Source: an uncultured Prevotella sp.
Lineage (GTDB): Bacteria; Bacteroidota; Bacteroidia; Bacteroidales; Bacteroidaceae
Reading direction: 5' to 3'
Length of the DNA: 46,795 nucleotides
NCBI RefSeq assembly: GCF_946404925.1
Contig: NZ_CAMJFM010000021.1
Location: 1 to 46,795 of the forward strand
Position 1 is the stretch's first letter; every line of letters begins with the position of its first letter. The translations under genes and the position numbers were made by a program. The notes beneath the pieces were generated by a model, which saw only the letters and a program-made list of their open reading frames with translations, had not been told where the DNA came from and searched no databases. Below, piece after piece: positions 1-8,474 of the stretch.

Positions 1-47
1 ACAAGATTCTCAATCTTGGCATAGGGGTTCGATTCCCCTATCGACTA
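1..47 (+). tRNA. tRNA-Glu (CTC), 3' part cut by window edge
   Basis: The window opens inside a tRNA. The anticodon stem CAAGA/TCTTG lies at 2-6 and 14-18 and encloses the seven-base loop TTCTCAA, which places anticodon CTC (Glu, GAG codons) at 9-11. A four-base variable region follows. The T arm is AGGGG/CCCCT around TTCGATT at 23-39, then comes the acceptor strand ATCGACT at 40-46 and discriminator A47. No CCA is encoded. The D arm and 5' acceptor strand lie outside the window. The Glu identity is read from the loop alone, because the 5' half cannot be checked. Confidence 0.85.
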
Positions 48-84
48 CAAAAAAAGAAGGAACCTCAAAAGGGTTCCTTTTTTT
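48..84. terminator. Bidirectional intrinsic terminator between tRNA and queA
   Basis: An 8 bp perfect stem AAGGAACC (57-64) / GGTTCCTT (72-79) has an A-run on its left and a T-run on its right. It can therefore end the rightward tRNA transcript and also the leftward transcript ending with queA at 88. Confidence 0.85.
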
Positions 85-87
85 GTA

Positions 88-1329
88 TTATGGAATAAGC
101 AGCGACGAATCGCCGTAGCTCAGGAAGCGGAAATCGTTGGCCAGGGCGTAATCGTAAATCTTATGCCAATCGCCCTTTACAAACGCACTAACCAGCAACA
201 ACAGCGTAGACTGAGGCTGATGGAAGTTAGTAACCAGCATCTTAACGATATGATACTCGTAGCCAGGAGCAATGATAATCTGCGTGCTTGAGTGCAGCAC
301 CTCCAGCCCGTGAGCATCCATCCACGCTCCCAGCGCGGTTAAAGATTCAACAGCAGAGATATCTCTCACCTCTCCCCTCTCACCTCTAGCTTCTGTTTCA
401 TACGGCTCCCATTGGTTTACATGCAGTTCATCCTCGGCGGCATCGGGATTCTGCATCACCTTCAAACCCATATAATACAAGCTCTCGAGTGTACGAACGC
501 TGGTGGTACCTACGGCTATAGCGCAACCATCGTGAGCAATGAGCTTGCGGATGGTGTCGCGACGAACGGAGATATATTCAGTATGCATCTCGTGGCCTTG
601 AATCTCCTCGCTCTTTACAGGCTTAAACGTACCTGCACCCACATGCAGCGTCAGTTCCTCGCGCTCTATGCCGTGAGCATCTACTGCAGCCAGAACCTCG
701 GGCGTAAAGTGCAGTCCGGCTGTAGGTGCAGCCACACTACCCTTAATCTTACTGTATACCGTCTGATAAGTGGTCTTGTCGCTCTCCTGAGTCTCGCGAT
801 TGAGATATGGCGGAATAGGCAGTTCGCCCATAGCATCGATAATCTCAGCGAAGCTGAAACCTCCCGTCCAGGTAAAGTCGATGCGGTGACTGGTGCCATG
901 GATGGGGCCGCGAGTGGCCGATACAACAACCTGCTGGCCCTTTATCTCGATTTCGCGATGAAGCGTGCCCTCCTTCCACTTCTTCAAGTTGCCCACCAGG
1001 CAATACCATGCACAATGCTCTGACGTCTGGAACATCAGTTCATAGTCAGAAGGATCGGCCGGTTCGAGCAGGAAAACCTCGATAAGGGCTCCAGTCTCCT
1101 TGCGGAAATGCATACGCGCCTGGATAACCTTGGTGTTATTAAACACCATGAGAGCGCCCTTGGGCAAATACTCTGGCAGGTTATAGAAGACATCGTGACT
1201 AACCTGGCCCTTGCGATAGACCAGAAGTTTGGAATGATCGCGCTGGGCAATAGGAAATTTGGCGATACGCTCATCGGGCAGCGGATAGTTATAATCGCTG
1301 ATACGGATATGTCGTGGATCGGAAATCAT
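88..1329 (-). CDS. queA: S-adenosylmethionine:tRNA ribosyltransferase-isomerase
   Basis: QueA transfers and isomerises the ribosyl group of AdoMet onto preQ1-modified tRNA to make epoxyqueuosine in the cytoplasm. The family sequence is clear along the whole length, including VFNNTKVIQARM, the AAPTAGLHF region, LHVGAGTFKPV, VGTTSVRTLE and the C-terminal LVTNFHQPQSTLLLL. I chose the ATG at 1329 (413 aa) because it overlaps the PAP2 stop as ATGA; an ATG three codons upstream is possible. Around residues 311-325 a charged segment (ETEARGERGEVRDIS) is encoded by a copy of the GAGGTGA repeat and looks like an insertion next to the otherwise conserved QWEPYE stretch. It is the last gene of the bat operon, which is an unusual companion. 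There is no reason to think it is inactive. Confidence 0.95.
   Translation of the reverse strand: MISDPRHIRISDYNYPLPDERIAKFPIAQRDHSKLLVYRKGQVSHDVFYNLPEYLPKGALMVFNNTKVIQARMHFRKETGALIEVFLLEPADPSDYELMFQTSEHCAWYCLVGNLKKWKEGTLHREIEIKGQQVVVSATRGPIHGTSHRIDFTWTGGFSFAEIIDAMGELPIPPYLNRETQESDKTTYQTVYSKIKGSVAAPTAGLHFTPEVLAAVDAHGIEREELTLHVGAGTFKPVKSEEIQGHEMHTEYISVRRDTIRKLIAHDGCAIAVGTTSVRTLESLYYMGLKVMQNPDAAEDELHVNQWEPYETEARGERGEVRDISAVESLTALGAWMDAHGLEVLHSSTQIIIAPGYEYHIVKMLVTNFHQPQSTLLLLVSAFVKGDWHKIYDYALANDFRFLSYGDSSLLIP
355..399 (-). repeat. GAGGTGA-family repeat inside queA
   Basis: Read on the minus strand, the copy contains AGAAGCTAGAGGTGAGAG and ends GAGGTGAGAGATAT. The same string occurs before menG and within batDE. 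It is translated in frame as a charged loop of QueA. Confidence 0.8.
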
Positions 1330-2024
1330 AAAATACAAACTTTAATAAATACAAACGTTAATGTGAAAACAAAAAAAACTACAGGCCAGTTGCATTCCTG
1401 ACGGCGGTAGCATGTACTGGTGTACTGCGAAGGGTTCAGATTACGAGGCATATACATGCCGCGAGTTAATCGGCGATAAAAGAAGTAAACACCTGTGGCA
1501 ACGGTGATGCCCCACAAGAGTCCTACCAAAATGTCGCCTGGGAAGTGGACACCCAGATAAAGACGCGTCCAGCAGTTAATAAGCGACCAGCATACCAGCA
1601 TAATAGACAGGCGACGGCTGCGCACCAGCCAACAGAAAAAGGTGGCGATGCTCATAGTGTTGCAGGCATGGGCTGAGAAGAAGCCGTACTTGCCGCCACG
1701 ATAGCCATCAACGATGTCGACAAGGGTGCCAATCTCAGGATCATGAGTTGGACGCCAGCGAGCCACAAGGGGCTTAACGATACCATCGTCGATAGCTCCT
1801 GCCAGCAGATAGCACATCGCCACACTACACAACACAAAAATCAATCGGCGGAAGTTATCGTTGTTCTTCATGACCATATAGAACATCGACAGATAGAGCG
1901 GAATCCACGTGGCACCATGGGTAAGCGCACGCGCCAGGCGGTCGAGAAACAGCGAATCGCTGCCATTAACAGCCAACAACAACTGGCGATCCAAATCCTG
2001 TAAGACCTCTAAGAACTCTATCAT
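1326..2024 (-). CDS. PAP2-family membrane phosphatase
   Basis: This 232 aa integral membrane protein has the three PAP2 phosphatase motifs: KPLVARWRP (KX6RP) near residue 84, FFSAHA in the place of PSGH near 116, and TRLYLGVHFPGD (SRX5HX3D-like, with the catalytic His) near 154. Several hydrophobic segments flank them. Family members dephosphorylate lipid pyrophosphates such as undecaprenyl-PP, lipid A or phosphatidylglycerophosphate; the sequence does not say which. The start overlaps the batDE stop as ATGA and the stop overlaps the queA start, so it is translationally coupled on both sides. Ser in place of the Pro of the PSGH motif is common in this group. Confidence 0.85.
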   Translation of the reverse strand: MIEFLEVLQDLDRQLLLAVNGSDSLFLDRLARALTHGATWIPLYLSMFYMVMKNNDNFRRLIFVLCSVAMCYLLAGAIDDGIVKPLVARWRPTHDPEIGTLVDIVDGYRGGKYGFFSAHACNTMSIATFFCWLVRSRRLSIMLVCWSLINCWTRLYLGVHFPGDILVGLLWGITVATGVYFFYRRLTRGMYMPRNLNPSQYTSTCYRRQECNWPVVFFVFTLTFVFIKVCIL

Positions 2025-4657
2025 ATCACCTCTAACTTCTTACTCTCAATCCAACCAGTCTTGCCATCGGCCAGACGAATCTCGCGCCAGCTCTTCATCG
2101 AGCCATCGGTAATTACAACCTTGGTGCCCTCGTGCAGGATAAACAGATCGGTGCCGTTCTGTGCAGGTGTGCTCTTGACGGTTACCGATGGAGCCACAAC
2201 GATGGCACCCTGACGATAGAGCAACTGCTGGCGCTGCTGCCAGGCAAAGAAATTGCTGAGCACAAAGAGCACCAACAGGGCAGCTCCACCAAAGAATCCC
2301 ACCTTCTGCATCCAAACGCGGGCTGAGAAAAGGTAGACCAGGAACAGCACGATAACCAGCGCCAGCGAAACAAGCGCCGTACGCCCCCACCCGTCTACAC
2401 TCATCATATTGACAAGCGAGCGATACCAGGTGACGAAGAACATCTCGCTCTCGGGCACAATCTTATCGATAGTCTTGCTGCGGGCTATCTGCAGGTTGAA
2501 ACGGATATCGCCATCGCCTGGCGAGAGCAGCAAGGCGCGCTCGTAGTTGAGTACGGCACGGGTGATATTCTCGGTGCGATAGTAGGCGTTGCCCAGATTA
2601 TAATAGATCTCGGCCGAAGCCCCCTGCTTGAGCAACGACTCGTAACCCTTAATAGCTTCCTGATAGTTGCCATTTACATAGGCTGAGTCAGCCGCTGCCT
2701 TGGCGGCTGCTTTAGAGGTGAGAGGTGAGAAGCTAGAAGCTAGAGATATCAACAAAAGCAGGATGAGCGAATGAGGTAATCTCTCACCTCTCACCTCTCG
2801 CTTCTCACCTCTTTTCCGCTTCATTGCCTCTTCAATCTTCTCGATGGCCAGCATGGCCTTATCGTATACCTTATTCATATTTCCCTTAGGATCGCCAGGC
2901 GCATAACGCTCGAACTCGCACTCGTCGAGGGCGCCGATAAACTTATCGATGATAGACTGATGAACACCACGCTCGGCCAGTTTAGAGCTGATGTTATCAT
3001 GCGAGAGCTGGGCTACAGGGATGTTGAGCTTATCGCCCACATAACCCCAGAGTGCACGCAGCACCTCGTCGTAGAACTCGCCAGGCTTATTGGCTGTCAT
3101 GAGGCGTGAGGCCTGCTTGAGTCGCTTGGTGGCCACCTTGTTGGCCTTCTTGCCACGCATAGCAGTAACGTTGGCATTGTCGATGGCGCGCTGACGGAAG
3201 ATGATGAACAGCGTGATGAACACCAGAACAAGGGCTGCCATGCTGATCCAATAAGCCGACGAGCCAAAGAAGAACTCGCCCGTGGTGTGCTGCTCGGCAT
3301 CGCCAGTCTTGATGAATCGGATATCCTTGTTAAGCTCCTGTAGATCTTCCTGACCAGAGAAATCGCTTACCGACGAAGCACCCGAACCCTTAGCCACATC
3401 GAGGTGGAAGGCTGCGGTCTTAACAGTCTCGTAGCGCTTAGTGGTGGTATCGAAATAAGTAAACTCTACAGGCGGGATATCGTACTTGCCCTGATGGCGA
3501 GGCACGATGAGGAAATCGTAGATCTTTGAACCCTCGATACCTGCTGAGGTGAGTTTAGTCTGATCGGTAACCTTGGGCTCGTACTTATCGAAATCCTTTG
3601 GCAGCGTGATGACAGGCTGCTTAATGAGCTTGAGGTTACCCGTTCCGCTAACTACAACACGCAGGGTAATAGGGTCGTTGGCCTTAGTCTCGGGCTTATC
3701 GAGCTGGGCCGAGATATTGAACTTACCTACTCCACCCGAGAAGGTTGCTGGGCGCTGTGGTAGCGGGTCTACCTGAATCTCGATGCCAGGAGCCTCGATC
3801 TTCTTCTTAACCTCTACATAGCCTGAGCCGCCATTGAAGAAAGCTTCGAACGGGTCGACATTACGGTTCTGCTGGATGACAACGCCCTCAAAGGTGATAG
3901 CAGGAATCTGCAGCTTGCCAGTGGTCTGTGGGAACATGACATACTGGCTCCAGGTGCAGGTGCGGTATGGGCGGCCATTAACCGTCTCGACCGAGAACGA
4001 CTTCTGCTGTGGCAGGTCTACCTCCTGCGTGTAGAAACTCTTCAAGTCGGGCATATCGCCACGCAACTGCGACAGTTGTACAAGGGTGTAGACCTTATAA
4101 GTAAGAAGTATAGGCTCCTGTTCGAAAACGCGCTTCTTGTTGGCGCTCACCTTGATAAAGAGGTCGCTGCCAGAGATACGGCTACCCATCTCGCGAACCT
4201 CCTCGCCCTCATCGTCGTTATACGGACGAGAGTTAGAACCAGTAGAACCTATTACCTTGATAGTAAGTGTGTTAGATGCAATCCTTTTACCATCTACTAC
4301 AACATGAGCTGCAGGAATAGTATAGGCACCGCCCTTGGTGGCTGCTACGATATAAGTATAGGTGATGGACGACGACTGACTGGTGTGGCCGTTAATCATC
4401 TGATAGCTTGACTGCATAGAACGGTTAGGACCTATCAGCACCTCGAACTCCGACGGGATATCGCCCGCACGGAAATCGGACACGTTCTGAGTGTTCACGG
4501 TATAGGATAGCCTGAACTGCTCGCCGACCGCAACACGCGATGGCGCAGAGGCTGTAAGGGTTTGTGCCACGGCGATTAAAGGTAAAAAGGTAAGAAGGTA
4601 AAAAGGTAAAAACCATTTCACCCTACCTTTAACCTTATCATTTATTATGTTTATCAT
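2021..4657 (-). CDS. BatD-BatE fusion protein (aerotolerance operon)
   Basis: This 878 aa protein joins two proteins that are usually separate. Residues 1-31 are a signal peptide; about 32-460 are the BatD extracellular domain with a repeated beta layout; a membrane span lies near 470-490 (AYWISMAALVLVFITLFIIF), followed by a cytoplasmic helical domain to about 610. At about 613 an internal Met starts a second signal-like segment (LPHSLILLLLISLASSF), then TPR units (YYNLGNAYYRTENITRAVLNYERAL), a transmembrane pair and a C-terminal SH3-like domain. That second half is BatE. The junction is encoded by inverted copies of the GAGGTGA repeat (2713-2815), with no stop between the halves. Bat proteins form an envelope complex with BatA/BatB linked to stress and oxygen tolerance in Bacteroides; the mechanism is not settled. 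Internal re-initiation at the Met near 613 could still release a separate BatE. Confidence 0.85.
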   Translation of the reverse strand: MINIINDKVKGRVKWFLPFYLLTFLPLIAVAQTLTASAPSRVAVGEQFRLSYTVNTQNVSDFRAGDIPSEFEVLIGPNRSMQSSYQMINGHTSQSSSITYTYIVAATKGGAYTIPAAHVVVDGKRIASNTLTIKVIGSTGSNSRPYNDDEGEEVREMGSRISGSDLFIKVSANKKRVFEQEPILLTYKVYTLVQLSQLRGDMPDLKSFYTQEVDLPQQKSFSVETVNGRPYRTCTWSQYVMFPQTTGKLQIPAITFEGVVIQQNRNVDPFEAFFNGGSGYVEVKKKIEAPGIEIQVDPLPQRPATFSGGVGKFNISAQLDKPETKANDPITLRVVVSGTGNLKLIKQPVITLPKDFDKYEPKVTDQTKLTSAGIEGSKIYDFLIVPRHQGKYDIPPVEFTYFDTTTKRYETVKTAAFHLDVAKGSGASSVSDFSGQEDLQELNKDIRFIKTGDAEQHTTGEFFFGSSAYWISMAALVLVFITLFIIFRQRAIDNANVTAMRGKKANKVATKRLKQASRLMTANKPGEFYDEVLRALWGYVGDKLNIPVAQLSHDNISSKLAERGVHQSIIDKFIGALDECEFERYAPGDPKGNMNKVYDKAMLAIEKIEEAMKRKRGEKREVRGERLPHSLILLLLISLASSFSPLTSKAAAKAAADSAYVNGNYQEAIKGYESLLKQGASAEIYYNLGNAYYRTENITRAVLNYERALLLSPGDGDIRFNLQIARSKTIDKIVPESEMFFVTWYRSLVNMMSVDGWGRTALVSLALVIVLFLVYLFSARVWMQKVGFFGGAALLVLFVLSNFFAWQQRQQLLYRQGAIVVAPSVTVKSTPAQNGTDLFILHEGTKVVITDGSMKSWREIRLADGKTGWIESKKLEVI
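2027..2047 (-). repeat. Degenerate GAGGTGA-family repeat at the batDE/PAP2 junction
   Basis: On the minus strand the sequence reads AGAAGTTAGAGGTGATATG. It closely resembles AGAAGCTAGAGGTGAGAGATATG before menG. It encodes the last residues of BatDE (KKLEV) and runs straight into the PAP2 ATG. Confidence 0.55.
2713..2815. repeat. Inverted pair of GAGGTGA-family repeats at the batD/batE fusion point
   Basis: Arm 1 (2713-2750) contains AGAGGTGAGAGGTGAGAAGC on the plus strand. Arm 2 (2781-2815) carries the same units on the minus strand. The roughly 30 nt between them encodes the hydrophobic core of the second signal-like segment. Both arms are translated, as KRGEKREVRGER and [12 protein letters not shown]. 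Confidence 0.85.
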
Positions 4658-4690
4658 TTTACTTTTTTACCTTTTTACTTTTTTACCTTT
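4578..4690. repeat. Inverted pair of AAGGTAAA repeats at the start of batD
   Basis: Arm 1 (4578-4612) holds four units of AAGGTAAA on the plus strand and encodes BatD residues 16-27 (FLPFYLLTFLPL), the hydrophobic core of its signal peptide. Arm 2 (4656-4690) is the reverse complement with units alternating AAAGGTAA and AAAAGTAA, and fills the gap between batBC and batD. The spacer is about 43 nt. Confidence 0.85.
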
Positions 4691-4695
4691 CCCAA

Positions 4696-6396
4696 CTACC
4701 AATTCTTTTGTATAGCACGACGCTGCGGCTGTTGCTGCTGTTTCTTCATCTTGTCCTGCGTCATCTTCTCGTTCTGGATGGCCGCATTCAACAGCTGCTC
4801 GGCATTGTCCTTACTCATCTGAGGTTTCTGCTCTTCCTGCTGCTTGTCGTCCTTCTTATCTTGTTTCTGATCTTTCTGATCATCCTTCTTGTCGTCCTTC
4901 TTGTTCTGGTCATCCTTGTTCTGCTGGTTCTGCTTCTGCTTGTCGTCCTGCTTCTTCTTCAGATGCTTGCAGAGCACCAGGTTATAACGTGTCTCATCGT
5001 CGTTAGGATTAAGGCGCAAAGAATTCTTATATGCCTCGATGGCATCGCCGTACATCTTGTGAGTCTGACAGATGACACCCATGTTATGATAGGCTGCCGA
5101 CTTGCGCAGCGGGTTAGTCTCCATACGGGCCGACTGCTCGAACTGCTGCACAGCGGCCGAATCCTTCTTCTGAGCCATCAGCGCATTACCAAGGTTGTAA
5201 GCTGCCTGAGGATTCTTGGGATTCTTCTCGACAGCCTTGCGATACGATACCTCGGCCTTGGCGTAATCGCCCATGCGGAACTGTTTGTTACCCTCGCGGA
5301 TATACTGGCGATCGGTCTGGGCGCTGGCAGTAAGGGCAATGAACAGCAGCACTACGGTAGCGGCCGACTTCTTCTTAGAGCCAAACAGCGAGAGGCGCTT
5401 GAGCAATGGGTTGCGACGATCAAAGATACAGATCTCGAGGATGATGAGCAACAAAGCCAGAATGGCTACTGCCTGGAACTGCTCGTCGAACTCGCTATAT
5501 ACGGTACTTGTAGTCTCCTTCTTAGCCAGCTTGTCGAGCTCGTTATCCAGCTGATCCTGAGCCGCGCTGTTGTTCTCGACGTGGATATAGGCGCCGCCAC
5601 CAGCCTGAGCCACCTGACGACACATCTCCTCGTTAAGTGCCGACATAACGGTATTGCCGGTATTGTCCTTCATATAATCGCCTGTGCCAGGAATGGGTAT
5701 TGGCGCACCCTTAGGCGAGCCTACGCCAAGTACATAAACACGCATACCTGCTTCCTTAGCGGCTTTAGCAGCCTCGAGTGCCCCACCCTCGTGATCCTCA
5801 CCATCGGTAATCACGATGATGGCCTTGCCGATGCCTTCCTCCTGGGTAAAGCTGTGGGTGGCCATATCGATGGCACGGGCGATATCGGTGCCCTGGGTAG
5901 CCATCATCGATGGGTCAATGCTCGACAGGAACATCTTGGCCGACACGTAATCGCTGGTGATAGGCAGCTGCACAAAAGCATCGCCTGCAAACACGATGAG
6001 TCCGATCTTATCGTTAGTGAAGTGATCGACCAGATTCTCAACCATCATCTTGCTACGCTGCAAACGGCTGGGAACGATATCCTCGGCAAGCATAGAATTA
6101 CTGATATCCATGGCGATAATCGTCTCGATGCCCACACGCTGCTCGTTGCTGATCTTGGTGCCCAGCTGCGGGCGTGCCAACATCACAATCAACAGAGCCA
6201 ACGCTCCCTGAAGAATCCAGAACTTGACCGAAGGACGGAATCGCGACACATCGGGCATCAGCTGGCGCAGAAGCTTGGGATCGCCAAACTTGCGCAGACG
6301 TTTCTTCTGATTACGATACGTCAGGAATCGGATGAGCGCCAATACTGGTATCAGCGCCAAGAGATAGAGATATATAGGGTCTGCAAATCTGAACAT
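4696..6396 (-). CDS. BatB-BatC fusion: VWA-domain membrane protein with TPR tail
   Basis: This 566 aa protein has two N-terminal membrane spans and then a von Willebrand A domain whose metal site is D97-I-S99-N-S101, with VITDGEDHEGG downstream. A transmembrane segment near residues 315-330 closes the BatB part. A second hydrophobic stretch (TVVLLFIALTASAQ, about 346-360) resembles the signal peptide of a free-standing BatC. TPR units follow (AAYNLGNALMAQKKDSAAVQQFEQ and AYHNMGVICQTHKMYGDAIEAYKNSL), then a tail of about 90 residues rich in Lys, Asp and Gln. No Met precedes the BatC part, so the fusion looks genuine. It starts 1 nt after the batA stop. The role is the Bat aerotolerance complex; direct biochemical function is unknown. 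Confidence 0.88.
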   Translation of the reverse strand: MFRFADPIYLYLLALIPVLALIRFLTYRNQKKRLRKFGDPKLLRQLMPDVSRFRPSVKFWILQGALALLIVMLARPQLGTKISNEQRVGIETIIAMDISNSMLAEDIVPSRLQRSKMMVENLVDHFTNDKIGLIVFAGDAFVQLPITSDYVSAKMFLSSIDPSMMATQGTDIARAIDMATHSFTQEEGIGKAIIVITDGEDHEGGALEAAKAAKEAGMRVYVLGVGSPKGAPIPIPGTGDYMKDNTGNTVMSALNEEMCRQVAQAGGGAYIHVENNSAAQDQLDNELDKLAKKETTSTVYSEFDEQFQAVAILALLLIILEICIFDRRNPLLKRLSLFGSKKKSAATVVLLFIALTASAQTDRQYIREGNKQFRMGDYAKAEVSYRKAVEKNPKNPQAAYNLGNALMAQKKDSAAVQQFEQSARMETNPLRKSAAYHNMGVICQTHKMYGDAIEAYKNSLRLNPNDDETRYNLVLCKHLKKKQDDKQKQNQQNKDDQNKKDDKKDDQKDQKQDKKDDKQQEEQKPQMSKDNAEQLLNAAIQNEKMTQDKMKKQQQQPQRRAIQKNW

Positions 6397-6397
6397 A

Positions 6398-7396
6398 TTA
6401 TGGTATCCTCCTAAATATAGTTATACGCAGCAGGATTTCGAGCAGAAGCGCCAGGACAGCCACAAGTGCAAAAGGCTGATAGGCCTCGTAGCGCTTAGAG
6501 AATGTCTTGACATTGAGCTTGCTCTTCTCCAACTGGTCGATTTCCTTATAGATGTTACGAAGTTCCTTGGTGTTAGTGGCGCGATAGAAGTCGCCCTCGG
6601 TAACGCTGGCAATCTCGCTGAGCGTCTTGGTGTCAATCTCAACAGGAATGTTGACATACTGCACGCCACCAGCCACAGGCATGGGGTAAGGCGCAATCTT
6701 ATTGGTACCAACGCCAATAGTGTAGACACGAATGCCCAGGCTCTTGGCAATCTCGGCAGCAGTCATTGGCGAGATGTCGCCGCGGTTGTTACTACCATCG
6801 GTAAGCAGGATAACCACCTTGCTTTTAGCCTTTGAATCCTTCAGACGGCTAACGGCATTGGCCAGTCCCATACCAATAGCAGTACCATCTTCGATCAGGC
6901 CGCGTGCAGCAATATCTGTACGCACACTCTGCAACATATTAAGCAGCGAGGCATGATCGGTAGTCATAGGGCACTGGGTGAACGATTCGCCTGCGAAGAT
7001 GACCAGTCCGATATTATCATTGGGGCGACCAATAACAAACTCGCTGGCAACCTGCTTGGCAGCCTCAATACGGTTAGGTTTGAGGTCTTCGGCCAGCATA
7101 CTGGTAGACACGTCCATGGCCATCATGATATCGATACCCTCTACGGTCTTGCTGTCCCACGAGTTATGGGTTTGAGGGCGAGCCAGCACCAACACAATCA
7201 TTACAAATACCAGCAGTCTGAGTAGCATGGAAAGCGGCATGAGCGTAACCTTCCAGCTTCGAGGCGCATAGCGGAAAGCAAACGTATCGCTCATCCGCAG
7301 CGTGGGCTCGGTTTTCTTTCTGTACATCACATACCATATTAAATAAGGTATGATGAGCAGAAGCAACAGCAGATATTCTTTATTGGCAAATTCCAT
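6398..7396 (-). CDS. batA: BatA, VWA-domain membrane protein
   Basis: This 332 aa protein has two N-terminal membrane segments (residues about 8-25 and 52-73) and a von Willebrand A domain with a complete metal-binding site, D95-V-S97-T-S99, plus LLTDGSNNRGD near 197. A C-terminal membrane segment (FALVAVLALLLEILL) anchors the other end. BatA is the first VWA protein of the Bat operon and is thought to pair with BatB, next downstream. MoxR and DUF58 upstream complete the standard MoxR-Bat arrangement, in which the AAA+ ATPase probably acts as a chaperone loading the VWA proteins. Confidence 0.92.
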   Translation of the reverse strand: MEFANKEYLLLLLLIIPYLIWYVMYRKKTEPTLRMSDTFAFRYAPRSWKVTLMPLSMLLRLLVFVMIVLVLARPQTHNSWDSKTVEGIDIMMAMDVSTSMLAEDLKPNRIEAAKQVASEFVIGRPNDNIGLVIFAGESFTQCPMTTDHASLLNMLQSVRTDIAARGLIEDGTAIGMGLANAVSRLKDSKAKSKVVILLTDGSNNRGDISPMTAAEIAKSLGIRVYTIGVGTNKIAPYPMPVAGGVQYVNIPVEIDTKTLSEIASVTEGDFYRATNTKELRNIYKEIDQLEKSKLNVKTFSKRYEAYQPFALVAVLALLLEILLRITIFRRIP

Positions 7397-7406
7397 TTGT
7401 TCTTAT

Positions 7407-8474
7407 TTAATTCAATAACTGATAAAGGGTGTAAGCCACATAGCCGAACAAGGCTGCGCATACCACCGAGATGATGGTGATGAACGTCTTGAGCACGCGG
7501 CGCGACTTTTGCGAGCGCTGATCCTCGGCAGAGAGCTGTGGTTTAACCGTTTCCTCAACAGGCTGGGTCTCCAGCTTGGTCTGATTGATGAAGTCGATAG
7601 CGCTAACCAGATTCTTATCGTTCTCATTAATCAGCGTAGAATACTTGGCGAACTTAACCAGATCGGCTGTAGCAAACAGCTCGCGGAGCTCATCGAGGGC
7701 CTTCTGATCCTGAGAGGCTGTGAGTCGCTCGATAATCTCGCTACTGGTCATCTCCATAGCGCTGAATCCATATCGCTCTTCGATATACTTACGCAGCGTA
7801 TCGGTAAGCTTGGTGTAGTACTCCTTAGAGTTCTCGGATGCCACCATCTTCTCGGCCTTGATCTGCTCGATCTCCTGCATAGCCTTCTGGTGAGGCAACA
7901 GGCGCTTAACAATACGGATATGAGTGATGATGGGCTTGTTGTCGCGCAGACGCAGGTAGAGGTAATAGCACAAAGCCAGCAATACCAGCATCAACACGCT
8001 GAGCCAGAACGGCAAACTCCACTCGCTCCAGAGGAACGGATTGTCCTGCACATCCTTAGGACCGAAGAACTGATCGACCTTTGTAGTATCCACATCGATG
8101 GTGAGCACCTTGAGCGCCAGACTCTTACTTTTATACTGCTTGCCATCAACCTTAACCGTAAGAGGAGGAAGATAGTAGAGCGTATCATCGAACGAGGTAA
8201 GCGTGTAGACCATCGAACGTGCTTCGAATCCATCGCCGGCATCCTGCTTCTGCTCCTGACAAGCTAACACCTCAACACCAGGAGTAATCATCTGAGTGGG
8301 CTGAAACTGGGGAAATTCAACCTTAGCCGAAGGCTGCACAGTAGTAGTCAACCTGAGATGAGTCTGCTGACCAACAAAGATCTGAATCGAATCAATCTCA
8401 GCCTCGACAGATACTTGTGCCGACATCAGCAAAGTATTAGCAATCAGCGATATAAGAAGAAATATTCTTTTCAT
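7407..8474 (-). CDS. Bat-operon membrane protein, BatD-like N-terminal region
   Basis: This 355 aa protein has a signal peptide (MKRIFLLISLIANTLLMSAQ), a beta-rich periplasmic region, a membrane span near 158-176 (FWLSVLMLVLLALCYYLYL), a cytoplasmic helical region with YYTKLTDTLRKYIEERYGFSAMEMTSSEI, and a second span near the C terminus (FITIISVVCAALFGYVAYTLY). The helical region resembles the cytoplasmic domain of BatD proteins. A protein of this kind usually lies between DUF58 and BatA in Bacteroidetes. It starts one base into the DUF58 stop (TAATG). No enzymatic motif is visible; a structural role in the Bat complex is an inference from position. Confidence 0.8.
   Translation of the reverse strand: MKRIFLLISLIANTLLMSAQVSVEAEIDSIQIFVGQQTHLRLTTTVQPSAKVEFPQFQPTQMITPGVEVLACQEQKQDAGDGFEARSMVYTLTSFDDTLYYLPPLTVKVDGKQYKSKSLALKVLTIDVDTTKVDQFFGPKDVQDNPFLWSEWSLPFWLSVLMLVLLALCYYLYLRLRDNKPIITHIRIVKRLLPHQKAMQEIEQIKAEKMVASENSKEYYTKLTDTLRKYIEERYGFSAMEMTSSEIIERLTASQDQKALDELRELFATADLVKFAKYSTLINENDKNLVSAIDFINQTKLETQPVEETVKPQLSAEDQRSQKSRRVLKTFITIISVVCAALFGYVAYTLYQLLN

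Noticed and set aside
4708..6414. 568 aa plus-strand open frame opposite batBC
   Set aside because: It mirrors a well-supported gene, is dominated by Leu/Ile runs from complementary Lys/Gln codons, and has no promoter or family match.
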